Below are positions 1 to 11,000 of a stretch of 64,000 bases of DNA, one piece after another. The stretch is from Roseomonas gilardii subsp. gilardii (GTDB lineage: Bacteria > Pseudomonadota > Alphaproteobacteria > Acetobacterales > Acetobacteraceae), in the NCBI RefSeq assembly GCF_023078375.1, contig NZ_CP095554.1, positions 620,001 through 684,000 on the forward strand, written 5' to 3'. A program made the position numbers and the translations under genes. Numbering within the stretch: position 1 is the stretch's first letter; the number at the start of each line of letters is the position of its first letter. The notes beneath the pieces are model-generated. The model was not told where the DNA came from, did no database searches, and saw only the letters and a list, made by a program, of their open reading frames with translations.

Positions 1-11
1 GCCACACCGCA

Positions 12-1325
12 TCAGGCGGCGATGAACTCGTTCCACTTGCGGATGAGGTAGGTGTTCTCATCCATCACCGCGTTCCAGCAGGCCACCCGGCCCATGCGTT
101 GCTCATAGGAACCGCCGTCGCGCACCGTGCCCGCCTTCTCCAGCAGCGATCCGTCCGGCGCCTTGATGTCCTTCTCCGCCGGCTTGCCCTCCATCCAGTA
201 GGCCCATTCGTAGGGCTCCATATGGGCCTTGGCCGTGCTGAGCACCGCCGAGTAGTAGCCCTGCCGGTTCAGGAAGGCGCCGGCCCAGCCGGACAGGAAC
301 CAGTTGATGAAGTCATAGGCCGCATCCAGCTTGCGCCCCTCCAGCGTGCGCGGGATGCCGAAGCCCGAGGCCCAGGCACGATAGCCCTCGCGCAGCGGCT
401 GGAAGACGCAGGGGATGCCCTGCGAGCGCACCTTGGTCACGGCGGGCGACCACATCGACTGGATGACGGTCTCGCCCGAGGCCATCAGGTTCACGCTCTC
501 GTTGAAGTCGCTCCAGAAGGCGCGGAACTGCCCCGCCTTCTTGGCCTCGGTGAGGATGCCGAGGGTCTTGTCGATCTCGGCCTTGGTCATGTTGCCCTTG
601 TCGGCATAGGTGTGGGCGCCCAGCGCCTCCACCACCATCGCCGCGTCCATGATGCCGATGGAGGGGATGTTCAGGATCGAGGCCTTGCCCTTGAACTCGG
701 GGTTCAGCAGCTCCTTCCAGCTCTCGATCGGGCGCTTGATCAGGTCGGGGCGGATGCCCAGCGTGTCGGCGTTGTAGGTGGTGGGGATCAGGCTCATCCA
801 CTCGGTCGGGCCATCGGCGAACTCCTTGGAGTTCCGCCCCTTCATGAACTGCACCTTCTTCGGCGCGGTGCCCTGCTCGCCGATCTTCCTGCCGTCGATC
901 TCACCCTTGGTGAAGACCGGGGTAATGTTGTCGAACTCCTTGATCCGCTTCGCCTCGATGCCCTGCAGGTTGCCCGAGGGCGCGACGCGCTTGGCGGAGA
1001 AGTACTCCATGTCCAGCAGGTCGAAGGTGTTGGGCTGCGTCACCGCGCGGCGGATCACGTCATCCGTCACCACCGGGATGTATTCGATGGTGATGCCCAG
1101 GTCCTGCTTCACCTTGGCGGCTATCTCGGCGCTCTGGTTCACCGCCGTGCCGAGATAGCGCAGCGTCACCGGCTCCTGCGCATGCACCGCCGGGGCGGCC
1201 AGGCGGAAGGCACCGGCCGTGGCCAGGCCGCCCGCGGCGCCGAACAGCGCGCGGCGGCCCAGCGTCCCGAGGGCGCCCCGGGGGGAACCATGGGGCTTCG
1301 CGCCGTTCTTCCTGCTCTCGTTCAT
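12..1325 (-). CDS. ABC transporter substrate-binding protein, polyamine/PotD-like
   Basis: Periplasmic binding protein of 437 residues for a small organic cation or similar solute. The start is set at MNESRKNG because a clear ribosome site (GGAGGAG) lies just upstream, whereas the longer reading frame has none. The N-terminus carries an RRALFGAAGG twin-arginine-like motif, a hydrophobic stretch and an AVHAQ cleavage site, so export, possibly by Tat, is expected. The body has the extended bacterial solute-binding pattern (FDLLDMEYFSAKR, ASGFGIPRTLEGRK). It lies 97 bp downstream of the ABC ATPase on the same strand; the permeases would be expected beyond the left edge. The substrate is inferred only from the PotA-like partner; opines, thiamine-like compounds or other solutes remain possible. 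Confidence 0.85.
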   Translation of the reverse strand: MNESRKNGAKPHGSPRGALGTLGRRALFGAAGGLATAGAFRLAAPAVHAQEPVTLRYLGTAVNQSAEIAAKVKQDLGITIEYIPVVTDDVIRRAVTQPNTFDLLDMEYFSAKRVAPSGNLQGIEAKRIKEFDNITPVFTKGEIDGRKIGEQGTAPKKVQFMKGRNSKEFADGPTEWMSLIPTTYNADTLGIRPDLIKRPIESWKELLNPEFKGKASILNIPSIGIMDAAMVVEALGAHTYADKGNMTKAEIDKTLGILTEAKKAGQFRAFWSDFNESVNLMASGETVIQSMWSPAVTKVRSQGIPCVFQPLREGYRAWASGFGIPRTLEGRKLDAAYDFINWFLSGWAGAFLNRQGYYSAVLSTAKAHMEPYEWAYWMEGKPAEKDIKAPDGSLLEKAGTVRDGGSYEQRMGRVACWNAVMDENTYLIRKWNEFIAA

Positions 1326-1422
1326 GAGCCTTGCTCCTCCGTGGCGGGTGCTGGTCGCCGCCGTGTCTGCGTCATGGCCATCCGGCCCACCGGACCGGGG
1401 ATGGCGGAAAACCGCGCCGCGC

Positions 1423-2469
<1,047 letters not shown>

Positions 2470-2571
2470 GAGCCCCCAGACCAATCCGTGTCCCCACCCC
2501 GAGGAACGCAAAGCCCGTGCCACTCCGCCCATTCCCGGAAGCATGGGTCAGGCGGGTTTTCAGGCGGCCAG

Positions 2572-2882
2572 CCCCGGGTGGAGGCTCCGCCTCCCCCGGT
2601 CCCCCTCCGCTCAGGGAGGCAAGGGCCTCCCCGAGACCCCGCCTCTCATTGGCACCGGTGGCAAGGTCAGCCTATGGCCTGATCCCTGGGAGCAGATGGA
2701 TCGGCGGGGCTCCCGAAGAAGACGATCACCGTGCCTGCGCCGGCAGTCGCCGGAGAGTATCGCTCTCCGGCGCGATGCGGTGTCGGCGAGCGACAACGAA
2801 CCGGGTCCGGCCCGCAGGGTCCTGGCGGATGGGGGGCCAAAGGGGAAAACATGGGGGAAGGCGGAGCCTTGCCCCCGGAGCG
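2572..2882 (+). repeat. Multi-hairpin intergenic element, mosaic copy
   Basis: This gene-free block between the divergent ABC ATPase and copA is a copy of the dispersed hairpin element. The right part matches the long family (hairpin CGCCGGAGAG/CTCTCCGGCG at 2748-2772, then GGTCCTGGCGGATGGGG and a GGCGGAGCCTTGCC hairpin). The left part (about 2580-2650) instead carries the CTCCGCTCAGGGAGG and CGAGACCCCGCC modules of the second family seen at 23.1 and 37.4 kb. It is therefore a mosaic. No open reading frame with normal codon use lies inside; frames predicted here are low-complexity translations of the repeat. Confidence 0.8.
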
Positions 2883-2975
2883 GCGGAAAACGCGGACAAG
2901 TGAACATTCTTTGTGCAGAACGGGCCGTAATGAAGCAGGCGCGGGGCAAACATGCACCGGATTCGCGGAGGAGGC

Positions 2976-2997
2976 TTGACCTTCCCGGAGAGGGAAG
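2976..2997 (+). promoter_or_regulatory. CueR-type copper-responsive promoter/operator
   Basis: TTGACC at 2976-2981 overlaps an inverted repeat CTTCCC-N5-GGGAAG at 2981-2997, which fits the ACCTTCC-N7-GGAAG arrangement bound by CueR inside the long spacer of copA promoters. The repressor/activator gene itself follows in the operon, so autoregulation by Cu(I) is expected. With the usual 19-20 bp spacer the start of transcription falls at or next to the copA ATG at 3013, and no ribosome site is seen between them. The -10 element is poor, as is common for MerR-family promoters. Confidence 0.7.
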
Positions 2998-3012
2998 CCC
3001 CACCTCTGCTCC

Positions 3013-5233
<2,221 letters not shown>

Positions 5234-5247
<14 letters not shown>

Positions 5248-5617
5248 GGCGGCCGCGGCCAGCGGCCTCAGCGCCAAGGCGATCCGCCGCTATGAGGAGG
5301 CCGGGCTGATCCGCCCGCGCCGCCTCGCCAATGGCAACCGCAGCTACAACGAACGCGACGTCGCCGCCCTGCGCTTCGCCCGCCATGCGCGGGAACTGGC
5401 CTTCCCGCTGGCCGAGGTGAAGCGCCTGCTGGAACTCTGGAGCGACGGCAGCCGCGCCAGCGCCGATGTCCGCGCCATCGCGCAGGAGCATATCCTGGCG
5501 CTGGAGGCCAAGGCCGCCTCTCTGCAGGCCATCGCCGGCAGCCTGCGGCAACTCGTTTCCTGCTGCCGGGGCGATTCCCGCCCCGACTGCCCCATCCTGG
5601 AGGAACTGGCGAAGTGA
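5234..5617 (+). CDS. cueR: MerR-family copper-sensing regulator CueR
   Basis: Cu(I)-sensing transcriptional activator of 127 residues that twists the long-spacer copA promoter. The N-terminal winged helix (MNIGEAAAASGLSAKAIRRY) is followed by the dimerisation coiled coil (about residues 75-107) and a C-terminal metal loop with cysteines near 111 and 119 (CRGDSRPDC). These two match the two-coordinate Cu(I) site of CueR and distinguish it from Zn or Hg sensors. It starts at a GTG inside the copA 3' end (14-bp overlap) and overlaps copZ by four bases, so translation of all three genes is probably coupled. Having the regulator inside the target operon gives direct feedback. Confidence 0.95.
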
Positions 5618-5811
5618 TCGAACTGACGGTGAAGGGCATGGACTGCAACCACTGCGTCCATGCGGTGACAGAAGCGGTGAAGAGCGTGGACCCCGCCGCC
5701 AAGGTCGAGGTGGACCTGCCGACCGGCCGCGTCCGTGCCGAGACCGAGGCCGGCCGTGCCCGCCTCGCCGAGGCGATCCGCGCCGAGGGCTATGAGGTGG
5801 CGGAAGGCTGA
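5614..5811 (+). CDS. copZ: Copper chaperone CopZ (heavy-metal-associated domain)
   Basis: Single heavy-metal-associated domain of 65 residues, expected to carry Cu(I) in the cytosol and hand it to the N-terminal domain of CopA. The metal loop GMDCNHC (residues 8-14) has the CxxC pair, and the rest has the beta-alpha-beta-beta-alpha-beta pattern of the fold. GTG start overlaps the cueR stop (GTGA), the last gene of copA-cueR-copZ. Length is normal for the family. Confidence 0.95.
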   Translation: MIELTVKGMDCNHCVHAVTEAVKSVDPAAKVEVDLPTGRVRAETEAGRARLAEAIRAEGYEVAEG

Positions 5812-5850
5812 CCGGGGGGACACTCCACGGGGCGCGGCGGCCGTGGTCCA

Positions 5851-6169
5851 CCCCCGGGGGACAAGGCTCCGCCTTTTCCCCCGGAACCCCCTTATCCGCC
5901 AGGAACCTGAGGTTCCTGGACCTCCCACCCGCTGGCTCCTGCTGAGGCAGATCACGCCGGAGAGCGATGCTCTCCGGCGACGGCCGGTACCACCAGCGCG
6001 GAGAAGGATTCTTTCTTTTTCGGAGCCCACTGATCCACCTGCGCTCAGGGATCGGACAGCAAACTGGCGGCCACCACCAGCGCCCACGAAAGCCCGGGGT
6101 CCGGGGACCGGCTTCGGTCCCCGGCGGTGAGGGGGTCCGGGGCGAGAGGCAGCGCCTCTCCCCCGGGGC
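5851..6169 (-). repeat. Multi-hairpin intergenic element, long copy
   Basis: Reverse-oriented copy of the element found at 13.9, 28.8 and 42.1 kb, filling most of the gap between copZ and dapF. Recognisable parts are the AAGGCTCCGCCTT hairpin at the 5851 end, CCAGGAACC-TGA-GGTTCCTGG near 5909, the core hairpin CGCCGGAGAG/CTCTCCGGCG at 5955-5979, an AGGATTCTTTCTTTTTCGG pyrimidine-rich stretch, and GGGGACCGGCTTCGGTCCCC near 6105. No gene is seen from 5812 to 6288 apart from this element. Confidence 0.85.
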
Positions 6170-6288
6170 AGCCACGAAGCGGAACGCCCAGAGCGGGGAC
6201 AGGGGAGCTCCCGGTGCCGAAGACAGCAGGCACCAGAGCGTGAAGCCCCAGGGTTCCGCCGCGTGGTGCCTGCGCCTATATCGCTGCC

Positions 6289-7104
6289 GTGCTTATTCCC
6301 TTCCGCAAGATGCACGGACTCGGCAACGACTTCGTCGTGCTCGATGGCCGTGAGCAGCCCCTGCCCCTGACGCCCGGGCGCATCGCCGCCATCGGCGACC
6401 GCCGCCGGGGCGTCGGCTTCGACCAGCTCGTGGTGCTGGAACCGGCACCGGAAGGCAGCGACGTCTTCATGCGCATCGCCAACCCGGACGGTTCCGAGGC
6501 CGGGGCCTGCGGCAATGCCACGCGCTGCGTCGCCAGCCTGCTGATGGCCGAGACCGGACGGGATCGCGTCACCATCCGCACCCTCTCCGGCGCCCTGCCG
6601 GCGGAGGCGCTGCCGGACGGGCTGATCCGGGTGGATATGGGCCCACCGCGCCTCGGCTGGCGGGACGTGCCCCTGGCGCGGGAGGCGGACACGCTGCGCC
6701 TGCCGCTGGCCCTCGGCCCGGTTTCCGAACCCGCGGCCTGTTCCATGGGAAACCCGCACGCCACCTTCTTCGTCAAGGATCTGGCGGCGATCGACCCGGC
6801 GGCCCTCGGCCCGGTGCTGGAGCATGATCCCTGGTTCCCGGAGCGGGCCAATATCGGCTTCGCCCAGGTCCTGGCCCCGGATCAGATCCGGCTCGTGGTC
6901 TGGGAGCGCGGGGCCGGGCTGACCCTGGCCTGCGGTTCCGGGGCCTGCGCCACGCTGGTGAACGCGGCGCGGCGCGGGCTGACGGGGCGGGAGGCCACGG
7001 TGTCGTTGCCGGGCGGCGACCTGCGGATCGCCTGGCGGGAGGATGGGCATGTGCTGATGACCGGACCGGTCGCCACCGCCTACCGGGGCGAGATCGAGAT
7101 CTGA
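6289..7104 (+). CDS. dapF: Diaminopimelate epimerase
   Basis: Converts LL- to meso-diaminopimelate, the penultimate step to lysine and the source of the peptidoglycan cross-link residue; cytosolic. Both catalytic cysteines are present: ACGNATRC (Cys near 74) and LACGSGAC (Cys near 215). The N-terminus [13 protein letters not shown] is diagnostic. At 271 residues it is of normal length. The start is GTG; there is no Shine-Dalgarno sequence, and a TATATC box ends six bases before the GTG, so the transcript may be leaderless. ftsY follows after 139 bp on the same strand. Confidence 0.96.
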   Translation: MLIPFRKMHGLGNDFVVLDGREQPLPLTPGRIAAIGDRRRGVGFDQLVVLEPAPEGSDVFMRIANPDGSEAGACGNATRCVASLLMAETGRDRVTIRTLSGALPAEALPDGLIRVDMGPPRLGWRDVPLAREADTLRLPLALGPVSEPAACSMGNPHATFFVKDLAAIDPAALGPVLEHDPWFPERANIGFAQVLAPDQIRLVVWERGAGLTLACGSGACATLVNAARRGLTGREATVSLPGGDLRIAWREDGHVLMTGPVATAYRGEIEI

Positions 7105-7243
7105 GGGCGGCCCCGCCGCCCTTCGTTCCAGCGGCCCGGGCACCCGTTCCCGCCCCCATCCTCCGGGGCCGGTCGCCCAGGGCCATCATCGAGACACCGC
7201 TTTCCGGGCTCCTGGCCGGGGCGGCAAGGGAGGCAGGAATCGC

Positions 7244-8902
7244 ATGGCGCTGAAGGATCTCTGGAACCGGCTGACCGGCCGCGCGCCAGCCACGGAAACC
7301 CCGACGGAAACCCCGCCCGGTGGGCTGCCGGAACCCTTCGAGCCACCGCCGCCCCCCGATGCGGCGGGCATCGACGTATGGTCCAACCCCCTCCCCGCCG
7401 TGGCCCCGGAAGGCGGCGTGCCCCTGGAGGCACTGGACCCGGCCGCCGCGGCCGAGGAGGAGGTGCAGGCCAGGCTGGCACAGACCCCGCCGCCCCTCGG
7501 GCATCCCGACCTTCCCCCGGCACCGGCACAGGCACCAGCAGCGCCCGCTTCCGTCCCAGGCGCCGTTTCCGGGGCGGGCCCGACCTCCCTCCCCGTGGCC
7601 TATGCACCATCGCCGCTCCCGGCCGTGGCCGCACCGCCTCCCGCTCCATCCGTGGCCTATGCGCCGCTGCCACCGGCCGTGCCCCCGGCTGCACCGGCGC
7701 CCGTGCCCGTCCCGCCGTCCCCCTTCGTGCCGCCCAGCGAGGCCGCCCGCCCCGCCGCACCGCCTCCGCCGCCGGTTCCCGGCTTCGCGGTGCCGCCCGC
7801 CGTGGCGCGGGCCGGGGAACCGGTGCCGGCACCACCGCCGGTCCGCGAGCCGCCGCCGCCCATCCCCGTCCCGCCGGACGAGGCGCCGGATGTGGAGGAA
7901 CCACCCCCCGCCGAGATCCCCGGCATCCCCCCGGCGGAGGAGCCAACCACCCCGCCCCCGGTCCAGGAACCGCCCGCGGCGCCCGCCGGCTTCTTCGGGC
8001 GGCTCAAGGCCGGGCTGCAGCGTTCCACCCAGCGGCTGACGGAGAACCTCACCGGCCTCTTCACCAAGCGCCCGCTGGACGATGCGGCGCTGGAGGATCT
8101 GGAGGACACGCTGATCACGGCGGATCTGGGCGTCGCCGCCTCCCGCCGCATCGTCGAGGGCTTCCGCCGCACCCGCTTCGGCAAGGAGGTTTCGGACGAG
8201 GAGGTGAAGTCCGCCCTGGCCGGGGAGATCACCGAGATCCTCGCCCCGGTCGCCACGCCGCTGGTGCCGGAGCCCGGCACGAAGCCCTTCGTGGTGCTGA
8301 TGGTCGGCGTGAACGGCACCGGCAAGACCACCACCATCGCCAAGCTTTCCGAACAATGGCGGGGCGAGGGCAAGCGGGTGATGCTGGCCGCCGGCGACAC
8401 CTTCCGCGCCGCCGCGGTGGAACAGCTTCAGGTCTGGGGCAGCCGCACCGGCGCCCCGGTGGTGGCCCCGGCCAGGCCCGGCGCCGATGCCGCCGGCCTG
8501 GCGCATGAGGCGCTGGACCGCGCCGTGGCCAAGGGCATGGACGTGCTGCTGATCGACACCGCCGGGCGGCTGCACAACAAGGCCGGGCTGATGGAGGAAC
8601 TGCGCAAGGTGGTGCGCGTCCTGAAGAAGAAGGACCCCGCCGTGCCGCACGCCACCATCCTGGTGCTGGACGCCACCACCGGCCAGAACGCCATCCAGCA
8701 GTGCAAGGTGTTCCAGGAGATGGTGGACATCACCGGCCTCGTGGTCACCAAGCTCGACGGCTCGGCCAAGGGCGGCGTCGTGGTGGCCCTGGCCCAGGAA
8801 TTCGGCCTGCCCGTGCATGCGGTCGGCGTGGGCGAGAAGGCCGCCGACCTCCGCCCCTTCGATCCGCGCGACTTCGCCCGTTCGCTGGTCGGGCTGGCCT
8901 GA
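7244..8902 (+). CDS. ftsY: Signal recognition particle receptor FtsY
   Basis: SRP receptor GTPase that docks ribosome-SRP complexes at the inner membrane. The C-terminal NG domain (from about residue 245) has G1 [11 protein letters not shown]2 [12 protein letters not shown]3 [10 protein letters not shown]4 [10 protein letters not shown] and the closing [12 protein letters not shown]. The first 240 or so residues are an unusually long proline/alanine-rich extension (many PPP runs and PVP/PPA repeats), replacing the acidic A domain of enteric FtsY; some acidic patches remain ([15 protein letters not shown]). Total length is 552, longer than typical alphaproteobacterial homologues. A GGGAGG ribosome site precedes the ATG. 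Confidence 0.95.
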   Translation: MALKDLWNRLTGRAPATETPTETPPGGLPEPFEPPPPPDAAGIDVWSNPLPAVAPEGGVPLEALDPAAAAEEEVQARLAQTPPPLGHPDLPPAPAQAPAAPASVPGAVSGAGPTSLPVAYAPSPLPAVAAPPPAPSVAYAPLPPAVPPAAPAPVPVPPSPFVPPSEAARPAAPPPPPVPGFAVPPAVARAGEPVPAPPPVREPPPPIPVPPDEAPDVEEPPPAEIPGIPPAEEPTTPPPVQEPPAAPAGFFGRLKAGLQRSTQRLTENLTGLFTKRPLDDAALEDLEDTLITADLGVAASRRIVEGFRRTRFGKEVSDEEVKSALAGEITEILAPVATPLVPEPGTKPFVVLMVGVNGTGKTTTIAKLSEQWRGEGKRVMLAAGDTFRAAAVEQLQVWGSRTGAPVVAPARPGADAAGLAHEALDRAVAKGMDVLLIDTAGRLHNKAGLMEELRKVVRVLKKKDPAVPHATILVLDATTGQNAIQQCKVFQEMVDITGLVVTKLDGSAKGGVVVALAQEFGLPVHAVGVGEKAADLRPFDPRDFARSLVGLA

Positions 8903-8923
8903 TCCGGCCCCGCCCCACCAGCC

Positions 8924-9409
8924 TCAGTAGCTGAAGGGCACCCGCAGCCGGGCGCCGGGCACGATGTCCCGGAACTGGTCCCTGCGCCGTGCCAGATCGT
9001 CCTCGTCGATGCTGGGATTGCTGCCGGGCAGGCGCTGCGGCTCGAAGAGATCGGGGCCGAAGGAAGGGCGATTGTCGGCACCCTGGTCGCGCGGGCGCGG
9101 CGCCTCCATGTTGCGGTTCGGCATCGGCGCGATGTCATAGGGCCGGCTCGCCGCGGGCGGCGGGGGCGGGGGCGGTGCCTCCTGCTGCGCGGGCGGCGCC
9201 GCCCGGCGCTGTGGAGCCCGGCGCGGTGGCGGCTTCCGGCGCGGCGCGGCGGGGGCCGGCGTGGCGGAAGGACGCTCGGGCGCGGCCGCGCTGGCCGCCG
9301 GCGGCGTGGCCTCTCCTCCGGGCGCCTGGGCCTGACCAAGCATCGGCAGGGCAAGCATCGGCAGGGCAAGCAGCAGAAGTGGCAGGCTGCCCCGGTCTTT
9401 GGCGTTCAT
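8924..9409 (-). CDS. Secreted proline-rich hypothetical protein
   Basis: Protein of 161 residues with no family I can name. It begins with a signal peptide (MNAKDRGSLPLLLLALPML... ending at QAQA), followed by an alanine/proline/arginine-rich low-complexity region including a run of prolines, then a more ordered C-terminus (DEDDLARRRDQFRDIVPGARLRVPFSY). The start is fixed by a four-base ATGA overlap with the stop of the upstream Nudix gene. The hydrophobic core of the signal contains a tandem duplication (ALPMLALPML, a 15-bp direct repeat). Periplasmic or cell-surface location is inferred; function is unknown. Confidence 0.72.
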   Translation of the reverse strand: MNAKDRGSLPLLLLALPMLALPMLGQAQAPGGEATPPAASAAAPERPSATPAPAAPRRKPPPRRAPQRRAAPPAQQEAPPPPPPPAASRPYDIAPMPNRNMEAPRPRDQGADNRPSFGPDLFEPQRLPGSNPSIDEDDLARRRDQFRDIVPGARLRVPFSY

Positions 9410-9957
9410 GTGGCATCTCCCGGCAGGCCGGCCGTGCCGCGTGGGTCCTCCGGCGGATTCTGGACGGCCATGGGCAGGGGTTCCAACCGTGTCGCATGCC
9501 AACTCCGCAACGCCCAGCGCACCGAGGGGAAGGCGAGCTCGTCCCAGGGGATGTCCTCCCAGCCGAAGCGGCGGACCTCCAGGCTTTCCGGCCCCGCCGC
9601 GAAGCCCGGCGCGGCCAAGCGTGCCCGGAAGAGGATCTGCACCTGGCCGATCCGGGCGATCGAATAGACCGCCAGGATGCCCTCCAGGGCGATCCGGGCC
9701 TGCGCTTCCTCCCAGGCCTCGCGCGCCGCCCCTTCCGCCGCCGTCTCGCCCAGTTCCATGTAGCCGGCGGGAATGGTCCAGAAGCCGCGCCGGGGCTCGA
9801 TGGCCCGGCGGCAGAGCAGCACCGAATCCCCGTCCAGCGCCACCACGGCGCCGACCACGATCTTCGGGTTCTCATAGGCGATGAAGCCGCAGTCGGCGCA
9901 GGTCAGGCGGTCGCGCTCATCGCCCTCGTGTCGGATGCGTTCGAAGCGGCCACTCAT
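9406..9957 (-). CDS. Nudix hydrolase with partial zinc-ribbon N-terminus
   Basis: Probable nucleoside-diphosphate-derivative pyrophosphatase of 183 residues. The Nudix box is GYMELGETAAEGAAREAWEEAQARI read in two parts: GYMELGE and REAWEEAQ. The catalytic REXXEE core is intact, while the usual glycine after EE-x is glutamine, a variant seen in the zinc-ribbon Nudix subgroup. An N-terminal CADC pair preceding FIAYENPK is the remaining half of the ribbon found in that subgroup. It overlaps the downstream secreted-protein gene by four bases. The exact substrate cannot be told from sequence. Confidence 0.88.
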   Translation of the reverse strand: MSGRFERIRHEGDERDRLTCADCGFIAYENPKIVVGAVVALDGDSVLLCRRAIEPRRGFWTIPAGYMELGETAAEGAAREAWEEAQARIALEGILAVYSIARIGQVQILFRARLAAPGFAAGPESLEVRRFGWEDIPWDELAFPSVRWALRSWHATRLEPLPMAVQNPPEDPRGTAGLPGDAT

Positions 9958-10319
9958 GCTGTCATCATGTGATCCGGCTCAGGCCCCGGCAAGGCGGGCA
10001 GGGCGTCACGCCGAAAGCTGTGTTGGCCCCCAGGCGGATCGCGACGGTCACGCGGAGCCGTCATTCGCATGAGGCCGGGCCATGCCATGCCGCCGATAGG
10101 TTCGCCGCGAAGTCACCACCATGTGGACCGAACAAGTCCTGTTTAAAGGATCATGCAAAAACCGGATGAGATCGCATCATTTTCTTGATAGCAGCCGGCT
10201 TTTCCAGCCCGGATATTATGGAAGAGGGTTCAGGCGGCGCCGTGACGGGTCTATCATCCTCGCCGGGACAACGGATCTTCCCCCGGCGTCCACACCGAAC
10301 GGACGGGAGATCACCCCGC
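9958..10319. other. Intergenic region, divergent promoters, AT-richer than surroundings
   Basis: No gene is supported here. It separates the divergent Nudix gene and the redox operon. From about 10130 to 10230 the base composition is markedly less GC-rich than the rest of the window, as expected for a promoter region, and includes ATCATTTTCTTGAT, a short inverted repeat. No convincing paired -35/-10 could be fixed. Confidence 0.5.
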
Positions 10320-11000
10320 ATGTCCGAGGACACGCAGAGCTCCGCAACCCTGCATCTGGACTTCGACGGCCATGCCGTCGAGGCGCTGCCCGGAACCTCG
10401 CTGCTGCAGGCCTGGATGGCCGCCGGGCTGTCGCTGACGGAGAATGTCGGCTGCATGGGCCAGGGCGTCTGCGGGGCCTGCCGCGTGCTGGTGCGCCGGC
10501 CGGGACAGCGCCTGGCCAGCACGGCGCTGGCCTGCGAAATGCTGGCCGAGGAAGGGATGCAGGTCTCCTTCATCGACCATTTCCCGGCCCACCGCCCGCA
10601 TGCCTATGACCTGCATGCGCTGACCGACAGCTGGACCGCGATCGACCAGATCGACGCCGTCTTCCCCGAGGCCAAGCACTGCCGCCACTGCAACGGCTGC
10701 GACCGCGCCTGCCCCAAGGGGATCGAGGTGCAGCGCATGGTCAACCTCGCCGCCGTGGGGCAGGCCAATGCGGCCGCCGAACTCTTCGACCATTGCGTGC
10801 TCTGCAACCTCTGCGTCGCCGCCTGTCCGGAGCATATCGACCCGGCGCATCTGGGCCAGTTCGTGCGGCGGATGAACGCCTCGCTGACGCTGCGCCCCTC
10901 CGACCTGATCATGCGGCTGCACGAGATCGAGGACGGGCGGCAGCCGATCGACTTCGATGCGCCCGGCGCCAATCCGCCCCCGAAGGGAGCCGCCGCATGA
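10320..11000 (+). CDS. Iron-sulfur protein: 2Fe-2S ferredoxin domain plus two 4Fe-4S clusters
   Basis: Electron-carrier subunit of 226 residues resembling the iron-sulfur subunit of succinate dehydrogenase/fumarate reductase. The N-terminal 2Fe-2S site is C-x5-C-x2-C (CMGQGVCGAC) with a later ALAC cysteine. Then come two classical 4Fe-4S motifs, CRHCNGCDRACPKG and CVLCNLCVAACPEH, instead of the mixed 4Fe-4S/3Fe-4S set of SdhB. The start is at MSEDTQSS, behind GGGAGA. It overlaps the flavoprotein gene by four bases (ATGA). The operon offers a flavoprotein and a NADH-oxidising module, so this protein probably passes electrons between them. There is no membrane anchor nearby. Confidence 0.85.
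   Translation: MSEDTQSSATLHLDFDGHAVEALPGTSLLQAWMAAGLSLTENVGCMGQGVCGACRVLVRRPGQRLASTALACEMLAEEGMQVSFIDHFPAHRPHAYDLHALTDSWTAIDQIDAVFPEAKHCRHCNGCDRACPKGIEVQRMVNLAAVGQANAAAELFDHCVLCNLCVAACPEHIDPAHLGQFVRRMNASLTLRPSDLIMRLHEIEDGRQPIDFDAPGANPPPKGAAA

Noticed and set aside
10160-10185. FNR-like site ATCATTTTCTTGAT before the redox operon
   Set aside because: The half-sites face the wrong way for TTGAT-N4-ATCAA, so it is not a proper FNR/CRP box.
9958-10319. tRNA or other structured RNA gene
   Set aside because: No cloverleaf, no CCA end and no T-loop sequence could be drawn.
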